A stretch of 64,000 nt of DNA from Phycisphaerales bacterium. Its GTDB lineage: Bacteria; Planctomycetota; Phycisphaerae; UBA1845. Every line of letters begins with the position of its first letter. The stretch's first letter is position 1. Below, piece by piece: positions 35,434-44,064 of this stretch. A program made the position numbers and the translations under genes. The stretch covers positions 296,367 to 360,366 of the forward strand of contig JACKHG010000003.1 in the NCBI GenBank assembly GCA_020639115.1, given 5' to 3'. Below the pieces are notes generated by a model, which did no database searches, had not been told where the DNA came from, and was given only the letters and a program-made list of their open reading frames with translations.

Positions 35434-36789
35434 GTGTCCGCGCAATGGTCCAGAGCGCAGGTGCTGGAACTGGCGCCCGACGCCGGCTCCGCGAAGGCGG
35501 GGCAGGGTCTGGCGCGGGCGGCTGCGTGGCGGACGCTGGGCTGCACGGACCAGGCCCTGTGGGGAGAAATCCAAGGGAGTGGCAAGAATCCCTACCAGGT
35601 CCGCATCGATCTTTCGGAACCGGCGTTCAAGTGCAGTTGCCCGAGCCGGAAATTCCCCTGCAAACATGGCATCGGTCTGCTGCTGATCTTCGCGGATCAG
35701 CCCGGCGCGTTCACGGCGGGTGGCGCCCCCGATTGGGTGACCGACTGGCTCGAGCGGCGCACGCAGCGGACCGAGCAGCGCGCCGCGAAGGCGGCGGAGC
35801 GGCCGCCGGCGGATCCCGAGGCGCGGGCCAAGCGGGCGGCGCAGCGGGCCGACAAGGTGCACCGCGGCGTCGAGGAACTCGCGCTCTGGCTGGCGGACCT
35901 CGTGCGGCAGGGGCTGGGGGCGGCGCAGGCCCAGCCGGTACGTTACTGGGAGAATATCGCGGCGCGGATGGTGGATGCGCAGGCGCCGGGTCTGGCCCGC
36001 TGGGTACGCAATCTCGCAGACAACGCGTCGAGCGGCGAGGGCTGGCAGGAGCGGATGCTCGCGGCAGCCGGCCGTTTGCATCTGCTGCTCGAGGCCTACG
36101 CCCGGATCGACGCACTGCCGGCAGCGCTGCAGGCGGATGTGCGGACGTGCATCGGGTGGCCGACGCCGAAGGAGGAGTTGCTGGCGCAGGCCGGGGTGAC
36201 CGATGCGTGGACGGTGCTGGGGCAGCGGATCGAGCGGGAGGAGAAGCTGCGCGTGCAGCGCACCTGGTTGTGGGGTGAAGCGACCGGCCGGGAGGCGCTG
36301 ATCCTGCAGTTCGCCGCGGGGGCCCAGCCGTTCGAGATGGCGTTCGTGCCGGGCGCGCGGTTCGAAGGCCGCCTGGTTTATTTCCCAAGTGCCCAGCCGC
36401 TGCGGGCCATCGTCGCGACGCGGACGGACGCGGCGAGCGGTGTGGTGGGTCTGCGGGCGCCGGGCGTGGCGGCGGCGCGGGATGCGTACGTCGGGGCGCT
36501 GGCGGAGCAGCCGTGGATCGAGCGTTGGCCGCTGCGCGTCGGGGGCGTCGTGCCGCGGCGCGACGACGCAGGCGGGTGGCAACTCGTGGATGCGGAGGGC
36601 GACGGCGTCGCACTCGACGAGCGGACGGCGTGCGGGTGGCAGTTGCTGGCGATCAGCGGGGGCGCGCCGCTGGAGGTGTTCGGTGAGTGGGACGGCGCAC
36701 GCTTGCAGCCGATGAGCGTGGCGACGGAGGGGCGGCTGTTCACGGTGGCGCAGACGGACGCGGGCGCCCAGATCGCGAGGGTGGCGTGA
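35434..36789 (+). CDS. SWIM zinc-finger protein, first gene of a MoxR/VWA operon
   Basis: A 451-residue protein with an N-terminal SWIM zinc finger at about residues 60-80: CSCPSRKFPCKHGIGLLL gives the CxC-x(n)-CxH ligands. The rest, with a Lys/Arg/Ala-rich linker near residues 105-150 and a strand-rich C-terminal half, has no named domain that I recognise. SWIM fingers bind nucleic acid or protein. The GTG at 35434 is chosen because GGGAG lies 5 nt upstream. Its stop overlaps the start of the next gene (TGATG), so translation is coupled. The operon order SWIM, DUF5691, MoxR ATPase, DUF5682, VWA recurs in other bacteria. Confidence 0.88.
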   Translation: MSAQWSRAQVLELAPDAGSAKAGQGLARAAAWRTLGCTDQALWGEIQGSGKNPYQVRIDLSEPAFKCSCPSRKFPCKHGIGLLLIFADQPGAFTAGGAPDWVTDWLERRTQRTEQRAAKAAERPPADPEARAKRAAQRADKVHRGVEELALWLADLVRQGLGAAQAQPVRYWENIAARMVDAQAPGLARWVRNLADNASSGEGWQERMLAAAGRLHLLLEAYARIDALPAALQADVRTCIGWPTPKEELLAQAGVTDAWTVLGQRIEREEKLRVQRTWLWGEATGREALILQFAAGAQPFEMAFVPGARFEGRLVYFPSAQPLRAIVATRTDAASGVVGLRAPGVAAARDAYVGALAEQPWIERWPLRVGGVVPRRDDAGGWQLVDAEGDGVALDERTACGWQLLAISGGAPLEVFGEWDGARLQPMSVATEGRLFTVAQTDAGAQIARVA

Positions 36790-38360
36790 TGGCGGCGGGC
36801 GGTCCACTGGCGGAGTGGCAGCGTTTGGCCGCCGGCGCGGTGCTGGGTACGGAGCGGCTCGGGAGCGTGCTGCCGGCGGTGGGCGGGGCGCCGAGTGCGC
36901 TGTTGGGAAAACTAGGCGATGCCGAGCCGCCGGTGCAGATGCTGCGGGCGGCGGCTGTTCTGGGGATGTACGCGGGTGCGGGCCGGCGCGGGGGGCGCAG
37001 TGCCGTGGCGGACGAGCCCGCGCCGGCGGATGCGGAGATTGCGGAGTGCAGTTGCCAGGCGGGTCGGCAGCTCGTGCAGATTCTCGACGAGTACCGTTTT
37101 CTGCTGGGGGAATGGTGTGCGCTGGCCCGCGGGCGCGGCGTGCGCGCGCCGGACGAACTGCTGCCGGCGCTGCTCGACGCCGGCGTCGCCAAGGGGACGG
37201 AGGTGACGCGGGAGGTTGTTCTCGCGGTTGTCGGGCAGCGCGGGCGCTGGCTCGCCGGGCTGAACCCGGCGTGGCGGAGCCTGGAGGCGGGCGAGGATCC
37301 GGCGGAGGTGTGGCGCACGGGTCTGCATGCCGAGCGGCTCGCGGCGCTGGAGGCGTTGCGTGGACGCGATCCAGCAGCCGGCCGGGCGCTGGTGGAAGGG
37401 ACTTGGGCGCAGGAGGGGCCGGAGGAGCGGGCGACGATCGTGGCGTGCCTGCGTATCGGGCTGGGACCGGCGGATGAGGTTTTTCTCGAGACGGCGCTGG
37501 ACGACAAGCGGAAGGCCGTGCGCACGGCGGCGGCGGACCTGCTGGCGCAACTGCCGGAGGCGCAGTTCCGCGTGCGGATGACCGAGCGGGCTCGGGCATG
37601 CCTGCGGTGGACGTGGCGCAAGAACCTGCTCCGCGAGCGCCGGCTCGAGCTGGACGTGACGCTGCCCGACGCGGTGGACAAGGCGATGGCCCGCGACGGG
37701 ATCGAAGCGCGCAAGAATCAGGGCATGGGTGAAAAGGCATATACGCTTACGCAGATTGTGGCGGGCGCCTCGCTCGCTGCGTTGGCGGAAGATACCGGCG
37801 CCAAACCCGAGCAGTTCGTCCGGTGTGCGCGTGATTCGGATTTCAAGGAAGCGCTGCTGGGAGGCTGGAGCGTGGCGGCGGCCCGGCAGGGGGCAGGCGA
37901 CTGGGCGGCGGCGCTGCTGAAGTATGCGCTGGAGGTGCCGGACGCGTTCGAAGATGAGCGGCTGGCGGGTCTGGCGGCGTGCCTGGACGAACGGGCCCGC
38001 GAAGCGGAGCTGCTGAAGCTGTTGGCGCACAAGCGGGCCGATGCGAGCGGGTTGACGCTGGGCGGCGTGCTCGGAGCGCTGCGGCACCCGTGGTCGGAGG
38101 CGTTTTCGCGGGCGGTGCTGAAGTTGCTGCAGCGGCATTTCGGGACGGCGCCGGCGCAGTACGACCACGCGCTGCGCAAGACGGTCGCGCAGGAGGTCAG
38201 CCGGTACATGGCGCCGGTGCTCGCGGACGACGCGGCGAACGGATGGCCGCGGGAATCCGCGAACTGGCACAAGGGTGACGACGAGATGGTGAACGCGCTG
38301 GCCGCGACGCTGGCGCTGCGCCGGGCGATGCACAAGGAGCTATCCGGTGATCCAGGATAA
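36789..38360 (+). CDS. DUF5691 family protein, helical repeat type
   Basis: A 523-residue largely alpha-helical protein with Ala/Leu/Arg-rich helical pairs resembling degenerate HEAT or ARM repeats; the segment DDKRKAVRTAAADLLAQLP is typical. It corresponds to the DUF5691 protein that accompanies SWIM, MoxR and VWA genes. It starts by overlapping the SWIM stop codon (TGATG) and overlaps the MoxR start by 14 bp, so the three are translationally coupled. No catalytic motif is seen; a scaffold role in the complex is plausible. The family name is assigned mainly from context and general pattern. Confidence 0.8.
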   Translation: MAAGGPLAEWQRLAAGAVLGTERLGSVLPAVGGAPSALLGKLGDAEPPVQMLRAAAVLGMYAGAGRRGGRSAVADEPAPADAEIAECSCQAGRQLVQILDEYRFLLGEWCALARGRGVRAPDELLPALLDAGVAKGTEVTREVVLAVVGQRGRWLAGLNPAWRSLEAGEDPAEVWRTGLHAERLAALEALRGRDPAAGRALVEGTWAQEGPEERATIVACLRIGLGPADEVFLETALDDKRKAVRTAAADLLAQLPEAQFRVRMTERARACLRWTWRKNLLRERRLELDVTLPDAVDKAMARDGIEARKNQGMGEKAYTLTQIVAGASLAALAEDTGAKPEQFVRCARDSDFKEALLGGWSVAAARQGAGDWAAALLKYALEVPDAFEDERLAGLAACLDERAREAELLKLLAHKRADASGLTLGGVLGALRHPWSEAFSRAVLKLLQRHFGTAPAQYDHALRKTVAQEVSRYMAPVLADDAANGWPRESANWHKGDDEMVNALAATLALRRAMHKELSGDPG

Positions 38361-39441
38361 CGAAACGACGGTGTTGCGGCAGCATGCCGAGCAGCAGTTC
38401 GCCCAGGAGCTGGAGGCACTCGCCGGCCAGGACGAGCGGCCGCGGCCGCCGAGCTGGCGCTTGTCGCCGTGGGCGGTCGCGACGTACCTGCTGGGCGGGA
38501 AGCTGGCCAACGGGTTCGTGGTGAGTCCGAAGTACATTGGCAATCGCCGCATCATCGAGATCGCGGTGTCGACGCTCGCGACGGACCGGGCGTTGCTGCT
38601 TCTGGGCGTGCCGGGCACGGCGAAGACGTGGGTGAGCGAACACCTGGCGGCGGCGGTGAGCGGGGATTCGACGCTGCTGGTGCAGGGCACGGCGGGCACG
38701 GCCGAGGAGGCGATCCGCTACGGGTGGAACTACGCGCTGCTGCTGGCGAAGGGGCCGTGCGCCGAGGCGCTGGTGCCGAGTCCGGTGATGCGGGCGATGC
38801 AGGCGGGCAAGGTGGCGCGCGTGGAGGAACTCACGCGCATCCCGGCCGACGTGCAGGACACGCTGATCACGATTCTCTCGGAAAAAACGCTGCCGATTCC
38901 GGAGCTCAACGAGGAGGTGCAGGCGGTCAAGGGGTTCAACGTGATCGCGACTGCGAACAACCGCGACCGCGGCGTGAACGAGCTGTCGAGCGCATTGCGG
39001 CGGCGGTTCAACACGGTGGTGCTGCCCACGCCGGCGACGGCGGACGAGGAGGTGACGATCGTGCAGACGCGGGTCGCGGCGATCGGCCGGGCGCTGGAGC
39101 TGCCGGGGGATGCGCCGCCGATCGAGGAGATTCGGCGGGTGGTGACGATCTTCCGGGAGCTGCGCGAGGGGCAGACCGCGGACGGGAAAACCAAGGTGAA
39201 GTCGCCGACCGCGACGATGTCGACGGCGGAGGCGATCAGCGTGATGGGCAGCGGGCTGGCGCTGGCGGGGCACTTCGGGGACGGGACGCTGCGGGCGGGC
39301 GACGTGGCGTCGGGCCTGACCGGCGCGATTGTGAAAGACCCGGTGCAGGATGCGGTGGTGTGGAAGGAGTATCTCGAGACGGTGGTGAAGGAGCGTGACG
39401 GCTGGTCGGATCTGTACCGGGCATGCCGGAAGGAGATGTGA
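38347..39441 (+). CDS. MoxR-type AAA+ ATPase
   Basis: A 364-residue AAA+ ATPase of the MoxR branch. Walker A is GVPGTAKT at residues 87-94; the Walker B region reads VARVEELTRIP, with Glu in place of the usual Asp pattern; sensor 1 is NVIATANN, and RRRF supplies the arginine finger region. MoxR ATPases remodel or load metal into partner proteins together with VWA proteins, and this one has such a partner two genes on. GTG start with AAGGAG 7 nt upstream, overlapping DUF5691. Its TGA stop is the opening of an AAGTGAGA octamer array. Confidence 0.93.
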   Translation: MIQDNETTVLRQHAEQQFAQELEALAGQDERPRPPSWRLSPWAVATYLLGGKLANGFVVSPKYIGNRRIIEIAVSTLATDRALLLLGVPGTAKTWVSEHLAAAVSGDSTLLVQGTAGTAEEAIRYGWNYALLLAKGPCAEALVPSPVMRAMQAGKVARVEELTRIPADVQDTLITILSEKTLPIPELNEEVQAVKGFNVIATANNRDRGVNELSSALRRRFNTVVLPTPATADEEVTIVQTRVAAIGRALELPGDAPPIEEIRRVVTIFRELREGQTADGKTKVKSPTATMSTAEAISVMGSGLALAGHFGDGTLRAGDVASGLTGAIVKDPVQDAVVWKEYLETVVKERDGWSDLYRACRKEM

Positions 39442-39491
39442 GAAAGTGAGAAAGTGAGAAAGTGAGAAAGTGGGAAAGTGAGAAAGTGAGA
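39436..39491 (+). repeat. Octamer array AAGTGAGA beginning on the MoxR stop codon
   Basis: Seven 8-nt units from 39436. The TGA stop (39439-39441) is in unit 1. It is the same family as 10423-10486 and occupies most of the spacer between the MoxR and DUF5682 genes inside the operon. Confidence 0.9.
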
Positions 39492-39516
39492 ATGGCAGGT
39501 TTTTGAGGGTTGGCTG

Positions 39517-41796
39517 GTGGTGGTGACGGCGCGGCGGCATTTTGTTTTTGGGGTTCGGCATCATGGGCCGGGGTCGGCGCGGAGTGTGCTCGGCGCGCTG
39601 GAGGCGTATGCGCCGGATGCGCTGCTGGTTGAGGGGCCGCCGGATGCGGATGGGTTGATTGCGCTGGCGGCGCATGAGGAGATGCAGCCGCCCGTGGCGC
39701 TCTTGGTTTATGTGCCGGATGCTCCGCAGCGCGCGGTGTTTTACCCGTTTGCGACGTTTTCGCCGGAGTGGGTTGCGCTGCGCTACGGGTTGGCGCGAAG
39801 TATTCCTGTGCGGTTTATGGATTTGCCGCAGGCGCACCGGTTGGTGCCGGCGGTGACGGTGGAGGCTCCGGAGTCGGCATCGCCGGAAGAGTCAGGGGCT
39901 GACGAGCTTCCGGTGGAGGGGGCTGCCCGGGCGTTGCGGCTGGATCCGCTGGCGCGGCTGGCGGAGATTGCGGGTTTTGCGGACAGCGAGCGCTGGTGGG
40001 ATCACCTGGTGGAGTCGCGGCGCGGCGGGCACGCGCAGGTCTTCGACGCGATCAACGATGCGATGGCGGCGCTGCGCGAGGGCGAGGCGGAGTTGCCGGA
40101 GCTGGAGTCGCGGCGCGAGGCGTACATGCGGACGGCGGTTCGCGCGGCGCTCAAGGAGGGATGTGAGCGTCTGGCGGTGGTGTGTGGGGCGTGGCACGCG
40201 CCGGCGCTGGTTGAGCCGGAGCGGAAGGGGGCTGCTACGGCGGACCGGGCGTTGCTGAAGGGGTTGCCGAAGGTCAAGACGGCGGCGGCCTGGACGCCGT
40301 GGTCGTACGATCGGTTGTCGTTTAGATCGGGGTATGGGGCGGGTGTGGATTCGCCGGCGTATTACGACCTGCTGTGGAGTTGTGCGGGGAGTCCGCCGGT
40401 GCACTGGGTCACGCAGGCGGCGCGGTTGATGCGGGAAAAGGACCTGGATGCGTCGAGCGCGCACATCATCGAGGCGGTGCGGCTGGCGGAGGCGCTGGCT
40501 GCGTTGCGTGGGCGGCCGCTGCCGGGGCTGGAGGAGCTCGACGAGGCGGTGCTCACGGTGATGTGTTTCGGTAATGCGGCGCCGATGCAGTTGATTCGCC
40601 GCAAGCTGGTGATCGGGGACCGGCTGGGGGCTGTGCCGGAGGAGGCGCCGGTCGTACCGCTGCAGGAGGATCTGGCGCGGCTGCAGAAGCGTCTGCGGGT
40701 GCCGGTTTCGGCGGACGAGAAGGACTACGACTTGGATTTGCGCAAGCCGATCGACCTGGAGCGCAGCCAGTTGCTGCACCGCTTGCGTTTGCTGGATATC
40801 GCCTGGGGCGAGCAGCGTGAGGAGCACGGCAAGAAGGGGACGTTCCACGAGTTCTGGAGGGTTCAGTGGCATCCGGAGTTCGTCGTGCAGCTCATCGACG
40901 CCAGCCGGTGGGGCAGCACCGTGGCGGACGCGGCTGGTGCGCGCACGCTGGAGCGCGTGCACACGACGGCGTCGTTGCGGGAGTTGACCGGACTGCTCGA
41001 CGACGCGCTGCTCGCGGATCTGCCGGCGGTCGTGGAAGCGTTGATGACGGCGATCCAGGACACAGCCGCTCAGGGTGGTGACGTCGTGGAGTTGATGGCG
41101 GCGTTGCCGGCGTTGGCGCGGGCGGGTCGCTACGGCAACGTGCGCCAGGCGGACACGGAGATGATCGCGGCGGTGAGCGACGGGCTCATCGAACGGATCT
41201 GCGTGGGCCTGCCAAACGCGTGCGCGTCGCTCAACGACGAAGCGGCTGACGCGATGTTCGGGCACATCGTTGCGGTTCACGATGCGGTGAACCTGCTGCA
41301 GCGTGCGGCGCAGCGTGAGGCGTGGCTGGGGGTGTTGGGGCATCTCGCGCAGCAGGGCGGCTTGCACGGGCTGGTGGCTGGCCGGGCGGTGCGGTTGCTG
41401 CACGAAGCGGGTACGTGGGAGCGGGATGACGTGGAGCGACGATTGCACCTGGCGCTGTCGACGGCGAACGATCCGGGTCAGGCGGCTGGCTGGATTGAGG
41501 GTTTTCTGCGGGGCAGCGGGCTGCTGCTCGTGCACGACGAGGGGCTGTGGAGCCTGCTCGATGCGTGGGTGACGGGACTGGCGGGCGAGCACTTCACAGC
41601 CGTGCTTCCGCTTTTGCGGCGTACGTTCGCGACGTTCAGTGCGCCGGAGCGGCGGCAGATGGGTGAGCGGGCGAAACGCGGAGCGCCGGCGGGCGTAGGT
41701 GCAGCGGTGGCGACCGATGCGTTCGACTTCGAGCGGGCGGCGCGGGTTTTGCCCATGCTGGCGAGGATTCTCGGTGCGGCGGAGGAGCCGGCATGA
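39517..41796 (+). CDS. DUF5682 family protein of the MoxR/VWA operon
   Basis: A 759-residue protein starting with HFVFGVRHHGPGSARSV and then LLVEGPPDADGL, the N-terminal hallmark of DUF5682. Its histidines and acidic residues resemble the metal site of TraB/ChaN-like proteins, which is a motif-level guess. The rest is helical and Leu/Ala-rich without recognised domains. GTG start with GAGGG 7 nt upstream. The stop overlaps the start of the VWA gene (ATGA), so these two are coupled. It is separated from the MoxR gene only by the octamer repeat array. Substrate or client is unknown. Confidence 0.85.
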   Translation: MVVTARRHFVFGVRHHGPGSARSVLGALEAYAPDALLVEGPPDADGLIALAAHEEMQPPVALLVYVPDAPQRAVFYPFATFSPEWVALRYGLARSIPVRFMDLPQAHRLVPAVTVEAPESASPEESGADELPVEGAARALRLDPLARLAEIAGFADSERWWDHLVESRRGGHAQVFDAINDAMAALREGEAELPELESRREAYMRTAVRAALKEGCERLAVVCGAWHAPALVEPERKGAATADRALLKGLPKVKTAAAWTPWSYDRLSFRSGYGAGVDSPAYYDLLWSCAGSPPVHWVTQAARLMREKDLDASSAHIIEAVRLAEALAALRGRPLPGLEELDEAVLTVMCFGNAAPMQLIRRKLVIGDRLGAVPEEAPVVPLQEDLARLQKRLRVPVSADEKDYDLDLRKPIDLERSQLLHRLRLLDIAWGEQREEHGKKGTFHEFWRVQWHPEFVVQLIDASRWGSTVADAAGARTLERVHTTASLRELTGLLDDALLADLPAVVEALMTAIQDTAAQGGDVVELMAALPALARAGRYGNVRQADTEMIAAVSDGLIERICVGLPNACASLNDEAADAMFGHIVAVHDAVNLLQRAAQREAWLGVLGHLAQQGGLHGLVAGRAVRLLHEAGTWERDDVERRLHLALSTANDPGQAAGWIEGFLRGSGLLLVHDEGLWSLLDAWVTGLAGEHFTAVLPLLRRTFATFSAPERRQMGERAKRGAPAGVGAAVATDAFDFERAARVLPMLARILGAAEEPA

Positions 41797-42938
41797 GCGC
41801 GGACGAACGACAGCGCCGCTGGCGGTTGATCCTGGGCGCCGGAGAGGCGGACGGCGTCGGGGCGAGCCTGAGCGCGGACGACGCGGCGATGGACCGGGCG
41901 CTGAGCGCGCTGTACGACCAGCAGCGCGGCGCCGGCCTGGGGGCGTCGTCGCCGAACGTGCCGCGCTGGCTGGGGGATATCCGCAAGTACTTCCCCTCGT
42001 CGACGGTGCGGGTGATGCAGCGCGACGCGCTGGAGCGGTTGAACCTGCAGCGTATGCTGCTCGAACCGGAGATGCTGGAGGCGGTCGAGCCCGACGTGCA
42101 CCTGGTGGCCACGCTGCTGTCGCTGCGCGGCGTGATGCCGGCGAAGACGAAGGAGACGGCGCGGCTGATCGTGCGTCGCGTGGTCGATGAGCTGCTGGCG
42201 AAGCTGGCGAATCCCACGCGGCAGGCGGTGCTCGGGGCGCTCAACCGGTCGGCGCGCAACCGCCGCCCGCGGCACAACGAGATCGACTGGAACCGGACGA
42301 TCCGGGCGAACCTCAGGCACTATCAGCCCGAGTACCGCACGATCATTCCGGTGACGCGCATCGGGTATGGACGCAAGCGCTCGTCGCTGCGCGATATCAT
42401 CCTGTGCATCGACCAGAGCGGGTCGATGGCGGCGTCGGTGGTGTACTCGGGGGTGTTCGGCGCGGTGATGGCGTCGCTGCCAGCCGTGCGGACGCGGCTC
42501 GTGGTGTTCGACACCGCGGTCGTGGACCTGACCGAGCAGCTCGACGATCCCGTCGAAGTGCTCTTCTCGACGCAGCTCGGGGGCGGCACCGACATCAACC
42601 GCGCTGTTGGGTATTGTCAAGCGCAGATCACGCAGCCGACCGAGACGATCCTCGTGCTGATCAGCGATCTGTACGAGGGGGGCGTCGCGAAGGAGCTGCT
42701 CAAGCGGGCCGCTAACCTGGTGGGGGCGGGCGTGCAGTTCATCACGCTGCTGGCCTTGAGCGACGAGGGGGCGCCGAGCTTCGACCACGGCCTGGCTGCG
42801 CAGCTCGCCGCGCTGGGCGTGCCATCCTTCGCGTGCACCCCCGACAAGTTCCCCGACCTGATGGCGGCTGCCATCAACCGGCAGGACATCGCGCAGTGGG
42901 CCGCAGAACAAGACCTCGTCACCGCCCGGTCACAGTAG
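41793..42938 (+). CDS. VWA domain protein of the MoxR operon
   Basis: A 381-residue cytosolic protein. The first ~195 residues are helical with basic patches; residues ~198-370 form a VWA domain with an intact MIDAS, DQSGS at 207-211, and GGGTDI further on. VWA proteins encoded with MoxR ATPases bind Mg-dependent ligands and hand clients to the ATPase. It overlaps the DUF5682 stop by ATGA and ends the five-gene operon. The next genes (etfBA) are separated by a 249-bp repeat-bearing spacer. Confidence 0.92.
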   Translation: MSADERQRRWRLILGAGEADGVGASLSADDAAMDRALSALYDQQRGAGLGASSPNVPRWLGDIRKYFPSSTVRVMQRDALERLNLQRMLLEPEMLEAVEPDVHLVATLLSLRGVMPAKTKETARLIVRRVVDELLAKLANPTRQAVLGALNRSARNRRPRHNEIDWNRTIRANLRHYQPEYRTIIPVTRIGYGRKRSSLRDIILCIDQSGSMAASVVYSGVFGAVMASLPAVRTRLVVFDTAVVDLTEQLDDPVEVLFSTQLGGGTDINRAVGYCQAQITQPTETILVLISDLYEGGVAKELLKRAANLVGAGVQFITLLALSDEGAPSFDHGLAAQLAALGVPSFACTPDKFPDLMAAAINRQDIAQWAAEQDLVTARSQ

Positions 42939-43001
42939 GCGCAGGCGCGCACGACCGCTCAGCACCCCAGCCCGCCGCAAACCTCGACCCCGGCGCGCCC
43001 C

Positions 43002-43071
43002 ATTCATCATTCCGCATTCATCATTCATCATTACCGTCATGCCGTCGTGCCATCGTGCCGTCGTGCTCCCA
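43002..43071 (+). repeat. Adjoining arrays: heptamer ATTCATC then octamer TGCCGTCG
   Basis: Four heptamers at 43002-43029 and five octamer units at 43032-43071, in the spacer before etfB. The heptamer family reappears inverted right after etfB. Confidence 0.8.
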
Positions 43072-43187
43072 TCCTCGCCTCAGCCACAGGGCCGCCCGCA
43101 TCCACGCCCCGTTGCCCGTCGCCGCACGTGGGGGTAGACTCCGGGTCCTGCACCTGAGGGAACGTCATTTTCTAACCTGGAGGCGCG

Positions 43188-43946
43188 ATGAAAGTACTCG
43201 TGACCGTCAAGCCGGTGGCTGATCCGAACACCCCGCCCGCGGCGTGGATCGCGGCGCAGCAGGGCAAGCCGACCGGCGAGGTGAACCACGTTGCGAACTA
43301 CTTCGACCTGATCGCCGTCGAGCAGGCCATCCGGCTCAAGGACGTCGGCGTGGACGACATCTGCATCGTCTCGATCACCGGCGACGACAAGATGGCCCAG
43401 GTGCGTTCGGCGATCGCGATGGGCGCGAACCGGGCCATCCTGATCGACCCGGAGGGCAAGGCGCTCGAGTGGCACCAGATCGCCGCGGCGCTCAAGCACG
43501 TGGTGGAGCAGGAGCAGCCCGCCTTCGTGCTGATGGGCAAGCAGGCGACCGACGACGACGCGTCGCAGGTGGGCTCGATCCTCGCGGGGATGCTGGGCTG
43601 GCCGCAGGCGACCTTCGTTTCGGAAATGGAGTTCAACGCGGACCGCACGCGCGTGAAGGTGGGTCGCGAGACGGACGAGGGCGTCGAGGTGCTCGACGTG
43701 AAGCTGCCCGCGGTGATCACCTGCGACCTGCGGCTGAACGAGCCGCGTTACGCCACGCTGCCGAACCTGATCAAGAGCAAGAAGGCGCCGCTGGAGCGCT
43801 TCAAATTCTCCGAGCTGGGCATCGCCGCGGACCCGCAGGTGACGGTCGAGGGCTTTGCCCTGCCCGCCGGCCGGAGCGGGGAGTGCCGGATGGTGAAGGA
43901 CGCGGACGAGCTGGTCGGCGTGCTCAAGGAAATGAAGCTGGTGTGA
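43188..43946 (+). CDS. etfB: Electron transfer flavoprotein subunit beta
   Basis: A 252-residue EtfB that binds AMP and, with EtfA, shuttles electrons from acyl-CoA and other dehydrogenases to the quinone pool. Family blocks are KVLVTVKPVADPN at the start, NYFDLIAVEQAIRLKD, and the ATDDDASQVGSILAGMLGWP region. GGAGG precedes the ATG. The etfA gene follows after 118 bp. Oppositely oriented copies of one heptamer repeat family flank this gene, which is unusual for a core metabolic gene. Confidence 0.96.
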   Translation: MKVLVTVKPVADPNTPPAAWIAAQQGKPTGEVNHVANYFDLIAVEQAIRLKDVGVDDICIVSITGDDKMAQVRSAIAMGANRAILIDPEGKALEWHQIAAALKHVVEQEQPAFVLMGKQATDDDASQVGSILAGMLGWPQATFVSEMEFNADRTRVKVGRETDEGVEVLDVKLPAVITCDLRLNEPRYATLPNLIKSKKAPLERFKFSELGIAADPQVTVEGFALPAGRSGECRMVKDADELVGVLKEMKLV

Positions 43947-43950
43947 AGGT

Positions 43951-43985
43951 GAATGATGAATGCGGAATGATGAATGATGAATGGG
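43951..43985 (-). repeat. Heptamer array ATTCATC family, inverted, just after etfB
   Basis: Five units GAATGAT/GAATGCG starting 5 nt after the etfB stop, the reverse complement of the array at 43002-43029, so etfB is bracketed by an inverted repeat pair. A degenerate third stretch (GCTCGTC, ACTGGTC) follows at 44002-44029. Confidence 0.85.
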
Positions 43986-44064
43986 GCGGCGCGGGGCTTG
44001 CGGTCGTCGCTCGTCACTGGTCATCTGGCGCTGAGCGCGCATCACGGCTGCGGGGAGGTTTGCG

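Noticed and set aside
35173..37740. An 855-codon minus-strand frame
   Set aside because: Antisense to the SWIM and DUF5691 genes; Pro/Ala/Arg-rich translation typical of high-GC shadows.
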